A DNA stretch of 64,000 nt from Martelella sp. HB161492. Its GTDB lineage: Bacteria > Pseudomonadota > Alphaproteobacteria > Rhizobiales > Rhizobiaceae. Positions within the stretch are counted from its first letter, which is position 1, and each line of letters opens with the position of its first letter. The DNA lies in NCBI RefSeq assembly GCF_013184775.1, contig NZ_JAATVV010000018.1:1-64000 (forward strand), given 5' to 3'. Both the position numbers and the translations under genes were made by a program. The notes beneath the pieces were generated by a model that saw nothing but the letters and a program-made list of their open reading frames with translations, was not told the DNA's origin and did not search any database. Below are positions 36,371 through 45,614 of this stretch, piece by piece.

Positions 36371-37452
36371 CAGCCCGCCTCACTGCGGGAAATCGCGTCG
36401 ACCAGCATCAGCATGGTCAGCGCCTGGCCGTAGGGTGCCGGAATATCGGGGATCTGCTTGTAGAAATCGAGCGTATGGCCCATCGGCGTGCCGTCGGAAA
36501 CATGGGCGACAATGCCATCATCGCCGATACAGCCGATGACAACGGCGAAAGCCCGCTCGGCCACCGGACGATAGCTTTCGGGCAGAATACCGAGATCAAT
36601 GCCGCGCGAAATGCCATAGGCGATGCCGGCCGTTGCCGATGCCTCGACCGGCGAGGTCGCATCATCAAGCAAGGTGTGAAACAACCCTCCGGCATCCTGC
36701 AGCTTTTCCAGTGCCCGGACCTGTGCCGCCAGCACATTGGCGAGGTAGTCATGGGTTGCCTCGGGCAGATCGCCGACGATGGAGAAAAGCTCCGGGATGG
36801 CGATGGTGATCCAGGAATTGCCCCGCGCCCACAGCGCATTGGCGAAATTATGCCGGCCGTTGAATGTCCAGCCGTGGTACCACAGCCCGGTCTTCGGATC
36901 GGAGAGATAGCGCGCATGGATGAGAAACTGGTAGACGGCCTCCTCGATCCAGTCTGCCCGGTTGAAGCGCTTGCCCGCATTGGCGAGAAACAGGCAGGTC
37001 ATGAACAGCGTGTCATCCCATAACTCGCCGTCATTCATCCGCTCCTTGACCACGTGCTGAAAGCCGCGGTCCTCGGTTCTGGCAAGGCCCGTCACCAGCC
37101 AGTCGGCCCAGTCCTGCACCAGTTCCTCCCAGTCGGGTCGCTCAACCTCGTCAATCAGCATGGAGAGCGCCAGCATCGGCGCCGTCGAATTGACCTGACG
37201 CGGCGGCAGGCCGCGTCCGATCTGCCAGTCATACCAGTTGGCAAGAGCGGCAATCAGAGCCTTGTCGCCGGTCGCACGGGCATGGCGGTAGAGACCGTAA
37301 ACACCGACGCCGATCTCCCAGTCCCATTCATCGAACTGCAGCGAGAAGGCGCCTTCGGCAATCGGCGCGGTCTCATTGATCCCGCGGATCCGCGACAGCC
37401 CGGTGGCGACATTGGAAAGATGGCCGAGAAGTTCCTGTCGTGTCTGATGCAT
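36370..37452 (-). CDS. GH105-like unsaturated uronyl hydrolase
   Basis: A 360-residue cytoplasmic (alpha/alpha)6-barrel of the YteR/YesR/GH88 group, which removes an unsaturated uronic acid from lyase-generated oligosaccharides by hydration. The catalytic-Asp segment is ERMNDGELWDDTLFMTCLFL (about 144-163). The further landmarks GLWYHGWTFNGRHNFANALWARGNSW and TSPVEASATAGIAYGI are family-typical. No signal peptide, so it acts after import. Together with the ABC transporter upstream it suggests uptake of rhamnogalacturonan- or pectin-like fragments. Confidence 0.88.
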   Translation of the reverse strand: MHQTRQELLGHLSNVATGLSRIRGINETAPIAEGAFSLQFDEWDWEIGVGVYGLYRHARATGDKALIAALANWYDWQIGRGLPPRQVNSTAPMLALSMLIDEVERPDWEELVQDWADWLVTGLARTEDRGFQHVVKERMNDGELWDDTLFMTCLFLANAGKRFNRADWIEEAVYQFLIHARYLSDPKTGLWYHGWTFNGRHNFANALWARGNSWITIAIPELFSIVGDLPEATHDYLANVLAAQVRALEKLQDAGGLFHTLLDDATSPVEASATAGIAYGISRGIDLGILPESYRPVAERAFAVVIGCIGDDGIVAHVSDGTPMGHTLDFYKQIPDIPAPYGQALTMLMLVDAISRSEAG

Positions 37453-37464
37453 GATGCTCGTCTT

Positions 37465-39960
37465 TTATGTTTTGGCCGGAAGGGTCGCGGCAGCGTGCCA
37501 GGCGATCTCGGGCAGTTGAGATTGGGTCAGAAAGGGATGCGGACGCCCGTCGACGGAAAGGCCATCGCGATAGTCCAGGGTGAGTTCCGGGCGGCCGGGC
37601 GCAGTGAAGACCAGCCGCAGCGGACCCGTTTCAAGCCGCAATGCACCTGCTTCCGCCAGTTCGGCGACAGGAGCGAGATCGCCATCCGGCAGATCGCCGA
37701 TCATGATCGCCCAGCCCGTCGTCCTGCCCTGAACCCGGTGCTCGATCCCGGCGCCGGGGCCGCTGTTCACCGGCAGGATCGGACCGGTCGCCTTCAGCAG
37801 CACAAAGCCACCGCCGGCTCTGAGCGCCAGCCAGTCAGGCCCGGTCCTGCAATCGTCGAAGACCGAAAGCGGCGCATAGGCATGGGTAAAGGCAAGACGC
37901 GGATTATCGCCGAGATCGCTCAGCACCAGAACGATATTCTCAAACATCGCCACACGCGGCATGATGCCGTTTCCGGCCCAGTACGACGGCCGGTCCTCAC
38001 CCCAGGGATCGTCGGCGCCGGGATGGTTGACCCAGACCCGCGCCATCGGATGACCGGCCGCCTGGACATCAATCAGATGCTGCTGGTGGCCTTTCTTGCC
38101 GGGCGCTGCATCAATGCTGGCGGAAAGCTGCATCGTCGCTGTCTTGTAAAGCGAAAGCTGTGCGGCGCGGCCATAGCCCTGCACATAGCGTGCGGTGACG
38201 GCCTGGCCGTCTTCCGGCCTCACCAGCGCTTCAAGCCCGGCCGGCGGCGCATAGCGACCGGCGCAGAACATCGGCAGCGCCGCAACGCCGCGATTGAGCC
38301 AGCCCCGGCCAAACGCAACGGTGGCGAAAGGCGCCAGCTCGCTTAACGGTCCGGCCCGCAATTCCTTGTCATAGGCACGGCCCATCGTTCCGGCGGCGAC
38401 GCCGTTGATCACATGTAGGGCGATCATGGTGAACAGCCGGTCCAGCACGGTCTTCGCCCGCGCCTTCAGGTTATCGCCGACACAATGTTCAAGCGCCAGC
38501 AGGCCAATGAAATCGATCGGGTAATAGGCGGCGGAATTCCACTCCGCCAGCCCGTGGTCCTCGATCGCGTCGAACCAGCGGGCAAGCCTTCGCTCGGCCA
38601 GCGCGGCGTGTTCACGGCCCAAAAGCCCGGAATTGGTAAAGATCGCGTCAGCAAACAGCCGCCCGGCAATCAGTTCGCTGACATGAAAGCAGAGAACGTG
38701 ATTTTCGCTCCAGAACCACATGGCATCATTGCCCGGCTCATCCATCCAGTAGCGGTAGCCAAGGATCGCCGCATCGATGCGGGCGCGGACATTTGCCGGC
38801 AGTCGATCCGCCCATCTGCTGCGGATCCACAACAGCGGCACCATGACAAAGTCCGAGCAGTCACGCCGGTCCTCGATGGCCGTCAGCGTATCGTCCAGCG
38901 CGGCAAAACAGGCGGGCCCGAGATCAAGGCCAAGGGCGAGGCGCGCCAGAACCCGGCCGGGACGCTGCTCGCCATGTTCGGCGAGATAGGAGAGTGCCAG
39001 CCGCTTGCGTGTTTCCAGCTCGTCGGCAAACGTGGCCGCAGACTGTTCGCGCAACAGGGCAAAGGCAATATCGCGGTGAACCCGGCTTTCCCCCACGGAC
39101 AGCGTGACATCAAGCGCATGATAATCGTCGGGCAGGCTGGCGGGCAGGGCCAGCATCACCCGGTCCGACCCTGCTTTCAGCGTTGCTCTGGCTTCCAGAA
39201 GCGGCGGCAGGTGGCGCATATGAACGCTCTGATGAACCCTGGCCTCCACCACGACATCGCTGCTGGCGGGGCGGTCAAACGCCAGTTCCAGCGGTTCATC
39301 ACCGCCAAAGACGACCTTGGCCGGATGAATCGAGCGCGCCAGCGCCATCAGCGTGGTGAGTGTATCCCTATCGGCATTGCCGGGAATGACGGCGGCAAGC
39401 GTGCCGGGACCGAGAAAGGTGAGTTCGACGAAATAATTGGTATCGCGCTCGGCCATTTCCTCAACCAGCATGACGACATCGCTGCCTTCAGCCTTCAGCG
39501 GCAACGCAATCTCTGTCTCCTGCGCCGCATTGCGGGTATAGGGTTCGAAGGCCGCGACGGCCTTGCCATCAACAAAGATATGCACGCCGCCGCAGGTCGA
39601 AAGCCGGAAGCGAAGGTCGCCGGAAGCCTCGGGCACCAGCCGGGTGCGCACGGCGCGCGACAGCCTTGTCGGCCGATGCCAGAAGCCGGAAAACTCCAGC
39701 CGCCGGTTGAAGCCGGGAAGATTGGTGGCAACGATCTCGAAGTCCGGGACCGGGACAGCACCGCGCGCGGCGATCTCGGCGCGCACAGCCGTGCGGCAGG
39801 GCAATTCGCCAACATCGGTGAAGCCGTTGACGAATTTATAATCGACATTGTCGACGCCACGCCTGACGACACCCGGATAATAGCGCGCTTCCAGCGGACC
39901 AAGCGCAAAGGCGGTGACCGTTTCGCCGGCATGGGAGATGAAGATGGCCTGATCAGTCAT
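37465..39960 (-). CDS. Unrecognised 831-residue protein, possibly a cytoplasmic glycan lyase/hydrolase
   Basis: A large protein without signal peptide. The N-terminal third (about 1-300) is beta-rich and carbohydrate-module-like. The centre (about 320-570) is helical, with AMWFWSENHVLCFHVSELIAG and GLAEWNSAAYYPIDFIGLLAL. The C-terminal part is beta-rich. The helical-then-beta order and the W-ENH/EWNS-Y motifs recall toroid-type polysaccharide lyases and similar enzymes, but I cannot assign a family. ATG 39960 lies within the end of the HAD gene (8-base overlap); GH105 follows after 12 bases. Context suggests glycan breakdown inside the cell. Confidence 0.75.
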   Translation of the reverse strand: MTDQAIFISHAGETVTAFALGPLEARYYPGVVRRGVDNVDYKFVNGFTDVGELPCRTAVRAEIAARGAVPVPDFEIVATNLPGFNRRLEFSGFWHRPTRLSRAVRTRLVPEASGDLRFRLSTCGGVHIFVDGKAVAAFEPYTRNAAQETEIALPLKAEGSDVVMLVEEMAERDTNYFVELTFLGPGTLAAVIPGNADRDTLTTLMALARSIHPAKVVFGGDEPLELAFDRPASSDVVVEARVHQSVHMRHLPPLLEARATLKAGSDRVMLALPASLPDDYHALDVTLSVGESRVHRDIAFALLREQSAATFADELETRKRLALSYLAEHGEQRPGRVLARLALGLDLGPACFAALDDTLTAIEDRRDCSDFVMVPLLWIRSRWADRLPANVRARIDAAILGYRYWMDEPGNDAMWFWSENHVLCFHVSELIAGRLFADAIFTNSGLLGREHAALAERRLARWFDAIEDHGLAEWNSAAYYPIDFIGLLALEHCVGDNLKARAKTVLDRLFTMIALHVINGVAAGTMGRAYDKELRAGPLSELAPFATVAFGRGWLNRGVAALPMFCAGRYAPPAGLEALVRPEDGQAVTARYVQGYGRAAQLSLYKTATMQLSASIDAAPGKKGHQQHLIDVQAAGHPMARVWVNHPGADDPWGEDRPSYWAGNGIMPRVAMFENIVLVLSDLGDNPRLAFTHAYAPLSVFDDCRTGPDWLALRAGGGFVLLKATGPILPVNSGPGAGIEHRVQGRTTGWAIMIGDLPDGDLAPVAELAEAGALRLETGPLRLVFTAPGRPELTLDYRDGLSVDGRPHPFLTQSQLPEIAWHAAATLPAKT

Positions 39961-41215
39961 GGTCCACCTCCCGATCCTCAAGTGCGACCTCGATTGCCTC
40001 GATCATCGGCACCAGCTGGTCGAGGCGCGTGATCGAGAAATCCGGCACTTCGGCGGCGCCGGCCGGTTCATGGCTGCGTTTCTTCGACCAGCCGACAAAC
40101 AGGCTGATCAGGCCGAATTCATTGGCGCCCCTGATATCGCGAGCGAGATTATTGCCCGCCATCACGATCCGCGCGCGGGCATCATCATCAAGACCCATAC
40201 CGGCCATCGCGGCGGCAAACATGGCGGGCGAAGGCTTCAGCGCACCGACATCGCCGGAAATCGCATGGGTTTCCATCAGCGCCCAGATGCCGCGTGGCTT
40301 GAGCAGGTTCTCGAACGTGCCGCGCGGCCCGTCCGCCACCAGGGCCAGCCGGTGCCCGGCAACGCTGAGCGCCCGCACCGCATCCATGGCATCGGGAATT
40401 TCCTCGGCACGCTGGACAATCTCGTCGCCCGCTTCCCGCTCTTCCGTCGTCTCGTCAATCAGCGTGTCACCGCAATCGAGGAAGATCGCGGCAAGATGGG
40501 GCACCTTGGCGGGAAGGGCGGCAATCAATGCGCGCATCCGCCCGCCGATCCAGCGTTCAAGCTCACCCCAGGGCACCAGCACCGGTTCCGTTTCGCCCGC
40601 GCTGAAGCTGAAGGTCGGGGTAAAGGCGGCGCGTTTCATCGCCAGGCGTGCCAGGCGGTGGTCAAGCGCGCGCGCTTCATAGGCGCCGTGCTCGGCGAAG
40701 CGATTGCCGAGATGCACGCCCTCCTGCCCGGCATCCGCCCCGCACATGCGCATAATATTAGCGCGGGCCATGAAGGTCATGGCGCGGGCGCAGGACCAGA
40801 TCGCGTGTTTTCCGGGCTCGACATAGACAACCGGACGCTCCCCCAGCATGTCCGGCAGACCGGAGCCCCGGTCCATCGCCACCCGCAGCCCATGCATCGA
40901 CCCCTCGACACGGCAAACCGCACCGCTGGCATCGATATGAACCCAGACATGTTCAAGATCGTAAAGGTGCTGGATATCCCAGTCGTGCCAGATCGCATAT
41001 TCAATCACCAGGCCGCCACTTTGCGGGTGGATCAGAAATTTCGACGATGGCGAGGGGCCTGCTGCGCGCATCAGCGTGTAACCCAGCACGAGCGGCGGCG
41101 CCGGCTCCGCCGCATCAAGCATCAGAACGGGGCGATGGCGGGCAGCAAGGGCGGCATCGGCATCCTCGGCAACGCCCACGGGCAGGGGGTAATCGTCAGG
41201 TACTGGCAGCGTCAT
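39953..41215 (-). CDS. Unusual fusion: unknown N-terminal domain plus HAD hydrolase
   Basis: A 420-residue protein. Residues 240-410 are a HAD phosphatase-like domain: motif I FLDCGDTLID (Asp247, with Gly249 at the usual second Asp), ALVADGPRGT as motif II, GALKPSPAMF with the Lys of motif III, and VMAGNNLARDIRGAN as motif IV. Residues 1-235 are unlike any HAD cap I know. They include IEYAIWHDWDIQHLYDLEHV and the segment HAIWSCARAM. It overlaps the OppF-type ATPase by ATGA and the next gene by 8 bases, so it is tied to the transporter. A phosphosugar phosphatase role is a guess. Confidence 0.72.
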   Translation of the reverse strand: MTLPVPDDYPLPVGVAEDADAALAARHRPVLMLDAAEPAPPLVLGYTLMRAAGPSPSSKFLIHPQSGGLVIEYAIWHDWDIQHLYDLEHVWVHIDASGAVCRVEGSMHGLRVAMDRGSGLPDMLGERPVVYVEPGKHAIWSCARAMTFMARANIMRMCGADAGQEGVHLGNRFAEHGAYEARALDHRLARLAMKRAAFTPTFSFSAGETEPVLVPWGELERWIGGRMRALIAALPAKVPHLAAIFLDCGDTLIDETTEEREAGDEIVQRAEEIPDAMDAVRALSVAGHRLALVADGPRGTFENLLKPRGIWALMETHAISGDVGALKPSPAMFAAAMAGMGLDDDARARIVMAGNNLARDIRGANEFGLISLFVGWSKKRSHEPAGAAEVPDFSITRLDQLVPMIEAIEVALEDREVDHD

Positions 41216-42255
41216 GCCCCCACCCCATCAAGCGTCAGCGTCTCGGCGTGGTGGCAACGCACCTGCAGGCCATCGACGTCGCGCAGCAACGGCTTTTCCG
41301 CTGCACAGCGATCGCTGGCATAGGCGCAGCGCGGATGGAAAGGACAGCCGGATGGCGGATCGGAAGCATCCGGCACCTCACCCTTCAGCACACCGCGCTT
41401 TTCCGTCGACCGCTGGCGCGGATCGGGCTGCGGCACGGCTTTCAGCAATGCCTCCGTATAGGGATGGCGCGGGCGGGCGAAAAGCCGGTCGGTCTCCCCC
41501 ATTTCAACTATCTGGCCGAGATACATCACGGCAATCCGGTCGGAAATATGCTCAACCATGCCGAGATCATGGGTGATGAACAGATAGGTCAGATGAAACT
41601 GCTCCTGCAGGTCCTGCAGGAGGTTGATATTCTGTGCCGCAACCGAAACGTCGAGCGCCGACACCGCTTCATCGGCCGCGATGAAGGCCGGCGACAGAGC
41701 CAGCGCCCGGGCGATGCCGATCCTCTGACGCTGACCGCCTGAAAAGGCATGCGGGTAACGCATCGCATATTCCGGTCGAAGGCCGACGCAGCTCAGCAGC
41801 TCGGCAACCCGATCGGCGATCTCCGCCTTGGAATAGCCGTGCACCACCATCGGCTCGCCGATGAGGTCCAGCAGTGTCATGCGCGGATTGAGCGAGGAAT
41901 AGGGGTCCTGAAAGATCATCTGCATCTCGCGGCGGACGGGACGCATTTCCTTGTCACCGAGATCGGAAATGTCAATGATGCTTTCATCCTTCTGGCGGAA
42001 CAGAACCCGGCCTTCCGTAAGATTGTAGGCCCTGAGGATCAGCCGCGCCACGGTCGACTTGCCCGAGCCGCTCTCGCCGACAAGGCCGAAGGTCTCGCCC
42101 TTCCTGATATCGAAGCTGACATCATCGACGGCCTTCAGCGTCCGCAGTTCGCGGCCGCGATTTCCCCCCTTGACGGTGAAATGCTTCTTCAGGCCGCGCA
42201 CGGAGATCAGCACATCATCGGGCACAGGCGGGGAAATGGTCTTGTTCATGCTCAT
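41212..42255 (-). CDS. ABC transporter ATPase, OppF/DppF type
   Basis: A 347-residue ATPase. Walker [24 protein letters not shown], signature HAFSGGQRQRIGIARAL, Walker B FIAADEAVSALDVS (Ala-Asp-Glu) and switch ITHDLGMV are in order. It has the oligopeptide-transporter C-terminal Cys cluster (GCPFHPRCAYASDRC) that may hold an Fe-S site. ATG 42255 overlaps the OppD-type stop (ATGA). Part of the complete importer at 41212-47564. Confidence 0.94.
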   Translation of the reverse strand: MSMNKTISPPVPDDVLISVRGLKKHFTVKGGNRGRELRTLKAVDDVSFDIRKGETFGLVGESGSGKSTVARLILRAYNLTEGRVLFRQKDESIIDISDLGDKEMRPVRREMQMIFQDPYSSLNPRMTLLDLIGEPMVVHGYSKAEIADRVAELLSCVGLRPEYAMRYPHAFSGGQRQRIGIARALALSPAFIAADEAVSALDVSVAAQNINLLQDLQEQFHLTYLFITHDLGMVEHISDRIAVMYLGQIVEMGETDRLFARPRHPYTEALLKAVPQPDPRQRSTEKRGVLKGEVPDASDPPSGCPFHPRCAYASDRCAAEKPLLRDVDGLQVRCHHAETLTLDGVGA

Positions 42256-43286
42256 TGGCCGGCCTCCGGCAGTTTTCCGGCAAAGTGGCAGAGTGCTGCC
42301 TGACCGTTTGCAAAGGGAATGTTCGGCGGCGCATCGCGCCCGCAAATGGCCGGATCGGCATAGTCGCAGCGGGTGTGAAACACGCAGCCCGACGGGACGT
42401 TATAGGGATCTGGAACCGAACCGCGGATCACGTTCAGCCGCCTTTGCTTCTGCTGTCCGAGGCGCGGGATCGAGCCGAGCAGCGCCCGGGTATAGGGATG
42501 CTGCGGATGATAGAAGATGTCGTCGACCAGCCCCGTCTCGACGACCCGGCCGAGATACATCACCGCCACCCGATCGGCGATATCGGCGACCACGCCGAAA
42601 TTGTGGGTGATGAAGATGATCGCCATGCCCAATTCCTGCTGCAGCGATTTCAGCAGTTCGAGGATCTGCGCCTCGGTCGTCACGTCGAGCGCCGTGGTCG
42701 GCTCGTCGGCAATCAGCAGCGCCGGATCGCAGGCCAGCGCCAGCGCGATCATCGCCCTTTGGCGCATGCCGCCGGAAAGCTGGTGCGGATAGCTGTCGAC
42801 GAGGCGCTCCGGCTGGGGAAGCTGCACCCGTTTCAGAAGGTCGATGGCCCGCAGCCGGGCCTCTTCCTTGCCGACGTGACGGTGCAGCATCACCGTGCGC
42901 ATGATCTGGGTGCCGATCGAATGCACCGGCGAGAGCGCCGTCATCGGCTCCTGGAACACCATGCCGATCTTGCCGCCGCGCAGACGGCGCATCAGCCGGC
43001 TGTCGCGGGCAACGCCGTCGAGGCGATATTCGGTCTCGCCGTCAGGATTGAAGCGGATCGTGCCATTTCCCTCGCGCGCATTCTTGGCCAGAAGCCGCAT
43101 GATGGCGCGCACCGTCACGGATTTGCCCGAGCCGCTTTCGCCGACAATGCCAAGCACCTCGCCGCGGTTGACGTGATAGTTGACACCGTTGACAGCTGTC
43201 ACCAGCCCGTCGCGGGTCTTGAAGGCAACCTCGACATCATCGAGCTGCAGCAGCCGTTCCGGCGGCATCTTTACTGTGTCCAGCAT
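42252..43286 (-). CDS. ABC transporter ATPase, OppD/DppD type
   Basis: A 344-residue ATPase with Walker [31 protein letters not shown], signature [16 protein letters not shown], Walker [15 protein letters not shown] and switch ITHNFGVV (His-Asn rather than His-Asp). The C-terminal Cys motif [15 protein letters not shown] is present. Starts 7 bases after the permease stop and overlaps OppF by ATGA. Confidence 0.94.
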   Translation of the reverse strand: MLDTVKMPPERLLQLDDVEVAFKTRDGLVTAVNGVNYHVNRGEVLGIVGESGSGKSVTVRAIMRLLAKNAREGNGTIRFNPDGETEYRLDGVARDSRLMRRLRGGKIGMVFQEPMTALSPVHSIGTQIMRTVMLHRHVGKEEARLRAIDLLKRVQLPQPERLVDSYPHQLSGGMRQRAMIALALACDPALLIADEPTTALDVTTEAQILELLKSLQQELGMAIIFITHNFGVVADIADRVAVMYLGRVVETGLVDDIFYHPQHPYTRALLGSIPRLGQQKQRRLNVIRGSVPDPYNVPSGCVFHTRCDYADPAICGRDAPPNIPFANGQAALCHFAGKLPEAGQ

Positions 43287-43293
43287 GCGTCAC

Positions 43294-44430
43294 CTATTGT
43301 CCGTAGGGATCGGCCGCATCGCGCAGGCCGTCACCGAGGAAATTGAAAGCCAGCACGACCGCGACCACGGCAAGACCGGGTGCAAGCAGCCATGGGGCAA
43401 GCGAAATCGAGCGAAGGTTCTGCGCGTCCTGCAGCAGCACACCCCAGGAAACGACCGGCGGCCTGAGGCCGAGGCCGAGGAAGGACAGCGCCGTCTCGCC
43501 GAGGATCATCTCCGGTACGGCGAGCGTCATCGCCGCGATGATGTAGGAGGTCATCGCCGGCAACATATGCTTGGTGATGACCCGATATTCCGAGGCACCG
43601 GCAAGCCGCGCTGCCATCACATAGTCTTCGGATTTCAGCGACAGGAACCGACCGCGCACGACACGGGCGAGATGAGTCCAGCCGATCAGTGCGAGGATGA
43701 GGGTGATCAGCACGTAGACGAACAGCGGATTCCATGAGATCGGCAATGCTGCCGCAAGACCCATCCATAGCGGGATGGTCGGCACGGAGCGGATGAACTC
43801 CATCATCCGCTGGATCGCCGTATCGGCAAAGCCGCCGTAATAGCCGGAAATGGAACCGAAGAAGATGCCGAGGACAAAGGAGAAGAACACGCCGACAAGG
43901 CCGGCTGAAAGCGTCACACGGGCGCCATAGACGAGGCGCGAGAACAGGTCGCGGCCAAGTGAATCCGTACCGAGAAGATTGATTTTCTCGCGCTTGGCAT
44001 CGATGCCGAAGAGATGCAGGTCGGATTTCCAGATGCCCCAGAACTTGTATTTCTCGCCATGGACAAAAAACCTGATCGGCTGCGGCTTGCTGGTATTCGC
44101 AACATAGGTGACGCGGGCTGTCTCCGGATCTCGGGTGCGCTTCAGTTCATAGACGAAGGGTCGCATCAGCGAACCATCATGAATGACATGAACCATGCGC
44201 GGCGGCACGAAGGTCTCCAGCCGCTCGATCGAGCTTGGCGCATAGGGCGCGACGATTTCGGCAAAGACCGCTACCAGATAGGCCAGCAACAGAAATGCCA
44301 GCGACACCACCGCCAGCCGGTGCTGGCGGAAACGCCACCACATCAGTTTCCAGGAATTGGCGGTGTAGATGCTGCTCTTGGCGCCGGTGAGCTCGTTTTC
44401 TTCCGCGTAGACGGTCGTTTCGTAGGTCAT
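43294..44430 (-). CDS. ABC transporter permease, OppC/DppC type
   Basis: A 378-residue permease. It has one N-terminal helix (about 40-60), a periplasmic insertion of about 90 residues longer than in DppC, then the core with LLGTDSLGRDLFSRLVYGARVTL and LGLGLRPPVVSWGVLLQDAQN, ending FNFLGDGLRDAADP. The large periplasmic loop is typical of OppC-like subunits for bulky ligands such as oligosaccharides. It lies 7 bases downstream of the partner permease. Confidence 0.94.
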   Translation of the reverse strand: MTYETTVYAEENELTGAKSSIYTANSWKLMWWRFRQHRLAVVSLAFLLLAYLVAVFAEIVAPYAPSSIERLETFVPPRMVHVIHDGSLMRPFVYELKRTRDPETARVTYVANTSKPQPIRFFVHGEKYKFWGIWKSDLHLFGIDAKREKINLLGTDSLGRDLFSRLVYGARVTLSAGLVGVFFSFVLGIFFGSISGYYGGFADTAIQRMMEFIRSVPTIPLWMGLAAALPISWNPLFVYVLITLILALIGWTHLARVVRGRFLSLKSEDYVMAARLAGASEYRVITKHMLPAMTSYIIAAMTLAVPEMILGETALSFLGLGLRPPVVSWGVLLQDAQNLRSISLAPWLLAPGLAVVAVVLAFNFLGDGLRDAADPYGQ

Positions 44431-44437
44431 GATGGCC

Positions 44438-45424
44438 TCACGCGTAACGGATGCGCGGATCGGACCACGCGAGAAGGATGTCTGACAGCAGCGTGCCGAT
44501 AACGGTGAAGACGCTGAGGATCAGGATGAAGGCGCCGGCGAGATACATGTCCTGCATTTTCAGCGCCTGCAGCATCAAGGGCCCGGTGGTCGGCAGGTTG
44601 AGCACGACGGCGGTGATGATATCGCCGGAAAAAAGCGCCGGCAGTGCCCAGCCGACCGTCGAGATGAACGGGTTCAGTGCCACGCGCACCGGATAGCCCC
44701 AGACTACCTGCCGCTCGGAAAGACCCTGGGCATAGGCGGTCTCGACATAGGGCTTGCCGAGTTCATCCAGCATGTTGGCCCGCATGACACGGATGAGACC
44801 TGCCGCACCACCGGTTGCCAGTACCACGATCGGGATCCAGACATGGCTGAGGATGTTCACCACCTTGGCCATGCTGAAGGGCGTTCCCTGGAAACTTGGT
44901 GAGATCAGCCCGCCGACATCGAGATTGAACCAGGCAAAACCGATCCACATCAGGATCAGCGCCAGCAGGAAGTCAGGAATGCCCTTGCCGAGGAAGCCGA
45001 AGACGGTGAACACATAATCAAGCAGCGAGTATTGGCGCTGGGCCGAATAGACGCCGATCGGGATCGCGATGATCCAGGTGAACACCAGCGACAGCGATGA
45101 CAACAGCAGCGTCAGCGCCAGACGGTTCCAGATGAGATCGGAAACCGGTGCATTCCAGTGGAAGGACTGCCCGAAATCACCATGCAGCAGAATATTGCCG
45201 ATCCAGCGGAAATATTGCACCAGGATCGGATCATTGAGCCCGAGCTGGGTTCGGATCAGGTCTTCCTGTGCAGCGGTTATATATTCGCCGCCATTGCGCA
45301 GCTCAGCAGCATAGGCTGTGACATAATCTCCAGGCGGTAGCTGGATGATAATGAAGGAAATGAAGGATACGACGATCAGGGTCGGTATGGCCCACAGAAG
45401 TCGTCGCAATAGAAACTGAGTCAT
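44438..45424 (-). CDS. ABC transporter permease, OppB/DppB type
   Basis: A 328-residue inner-membrane permease: N-terminal FLLRRLLWAIPTLIVVSFIS, IQLPPGDYVTAYAAEL, GDFGQSFHWNAPV and the EAA-like YAQGLSERQVVWGYPVRVALNPF segment. It pairs with the OppC-type gene. A 190-base gap with a long hairpin separates it from the binding-protein gene upstream, as is common when the binding protein is made in excess. Confidence 0.94.
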   Translation of the reverse strand: MTQFLLRRLLWAIPTLIVVSFISFIIIQLPPGDYVTAYAAELRNGGEYITAAQEDLIRTQLGLNDPILVQYFRWIGNILLHGDFGQSFHWNAPVSDLIWNRLALTLLLSSLSLVFTWIIAIPIGVYSAQRQYSLLDYVFTVFGFLGKGIPDFLLALILMWIGFAWFNLDVGGLISPSFQGTPFSMAKVVNILSHVWIPIVVLATGGAAGLIRVMRANMLDELGKPYVETAYAQGLSERQVVWGYPVRVALNPFISTVGWALPALFSGDIITAVVLNLPTTGPLMLQALKMQDMYLAGAFILILSVFTVIGTLLSDILLAWSDPRIRYA

Positions 45425-45533
45425 CGTCTGCTCTCCGCGCTATGCCATCCACCGACCGCCCGATGAGCACGGGCAGCCGGCTGGCTCCTCCTTCCAGAGA
45501 AGCCATCGCTATCGGGGAGGAGGCCCCGGTTCA

Positions 45534-45570
45534 CGCGGCGCCCGCGGGCCAAAATGGCTGCGGCGCCGCG
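45534..45570 (-). terminator. Long intercistronic hairpin between binding protein and permease genes
   Basis: CGCGGCGCC (45534-45542) pairs perfectly with GGCGCCGCG (45562-45570). An inner GCC-AAAAT-GGC stem extends it. It lies 45 bases after the binding-protein stop on the minus strand. No T-run; likely an mRNA-stability element or partial terminator. Confidence 0.55.
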
Positions 45571-45614
45571 CGATGACAAATTTCAGGTATCCGGATGGAT
45601 CGCCGGAGCCTCTG

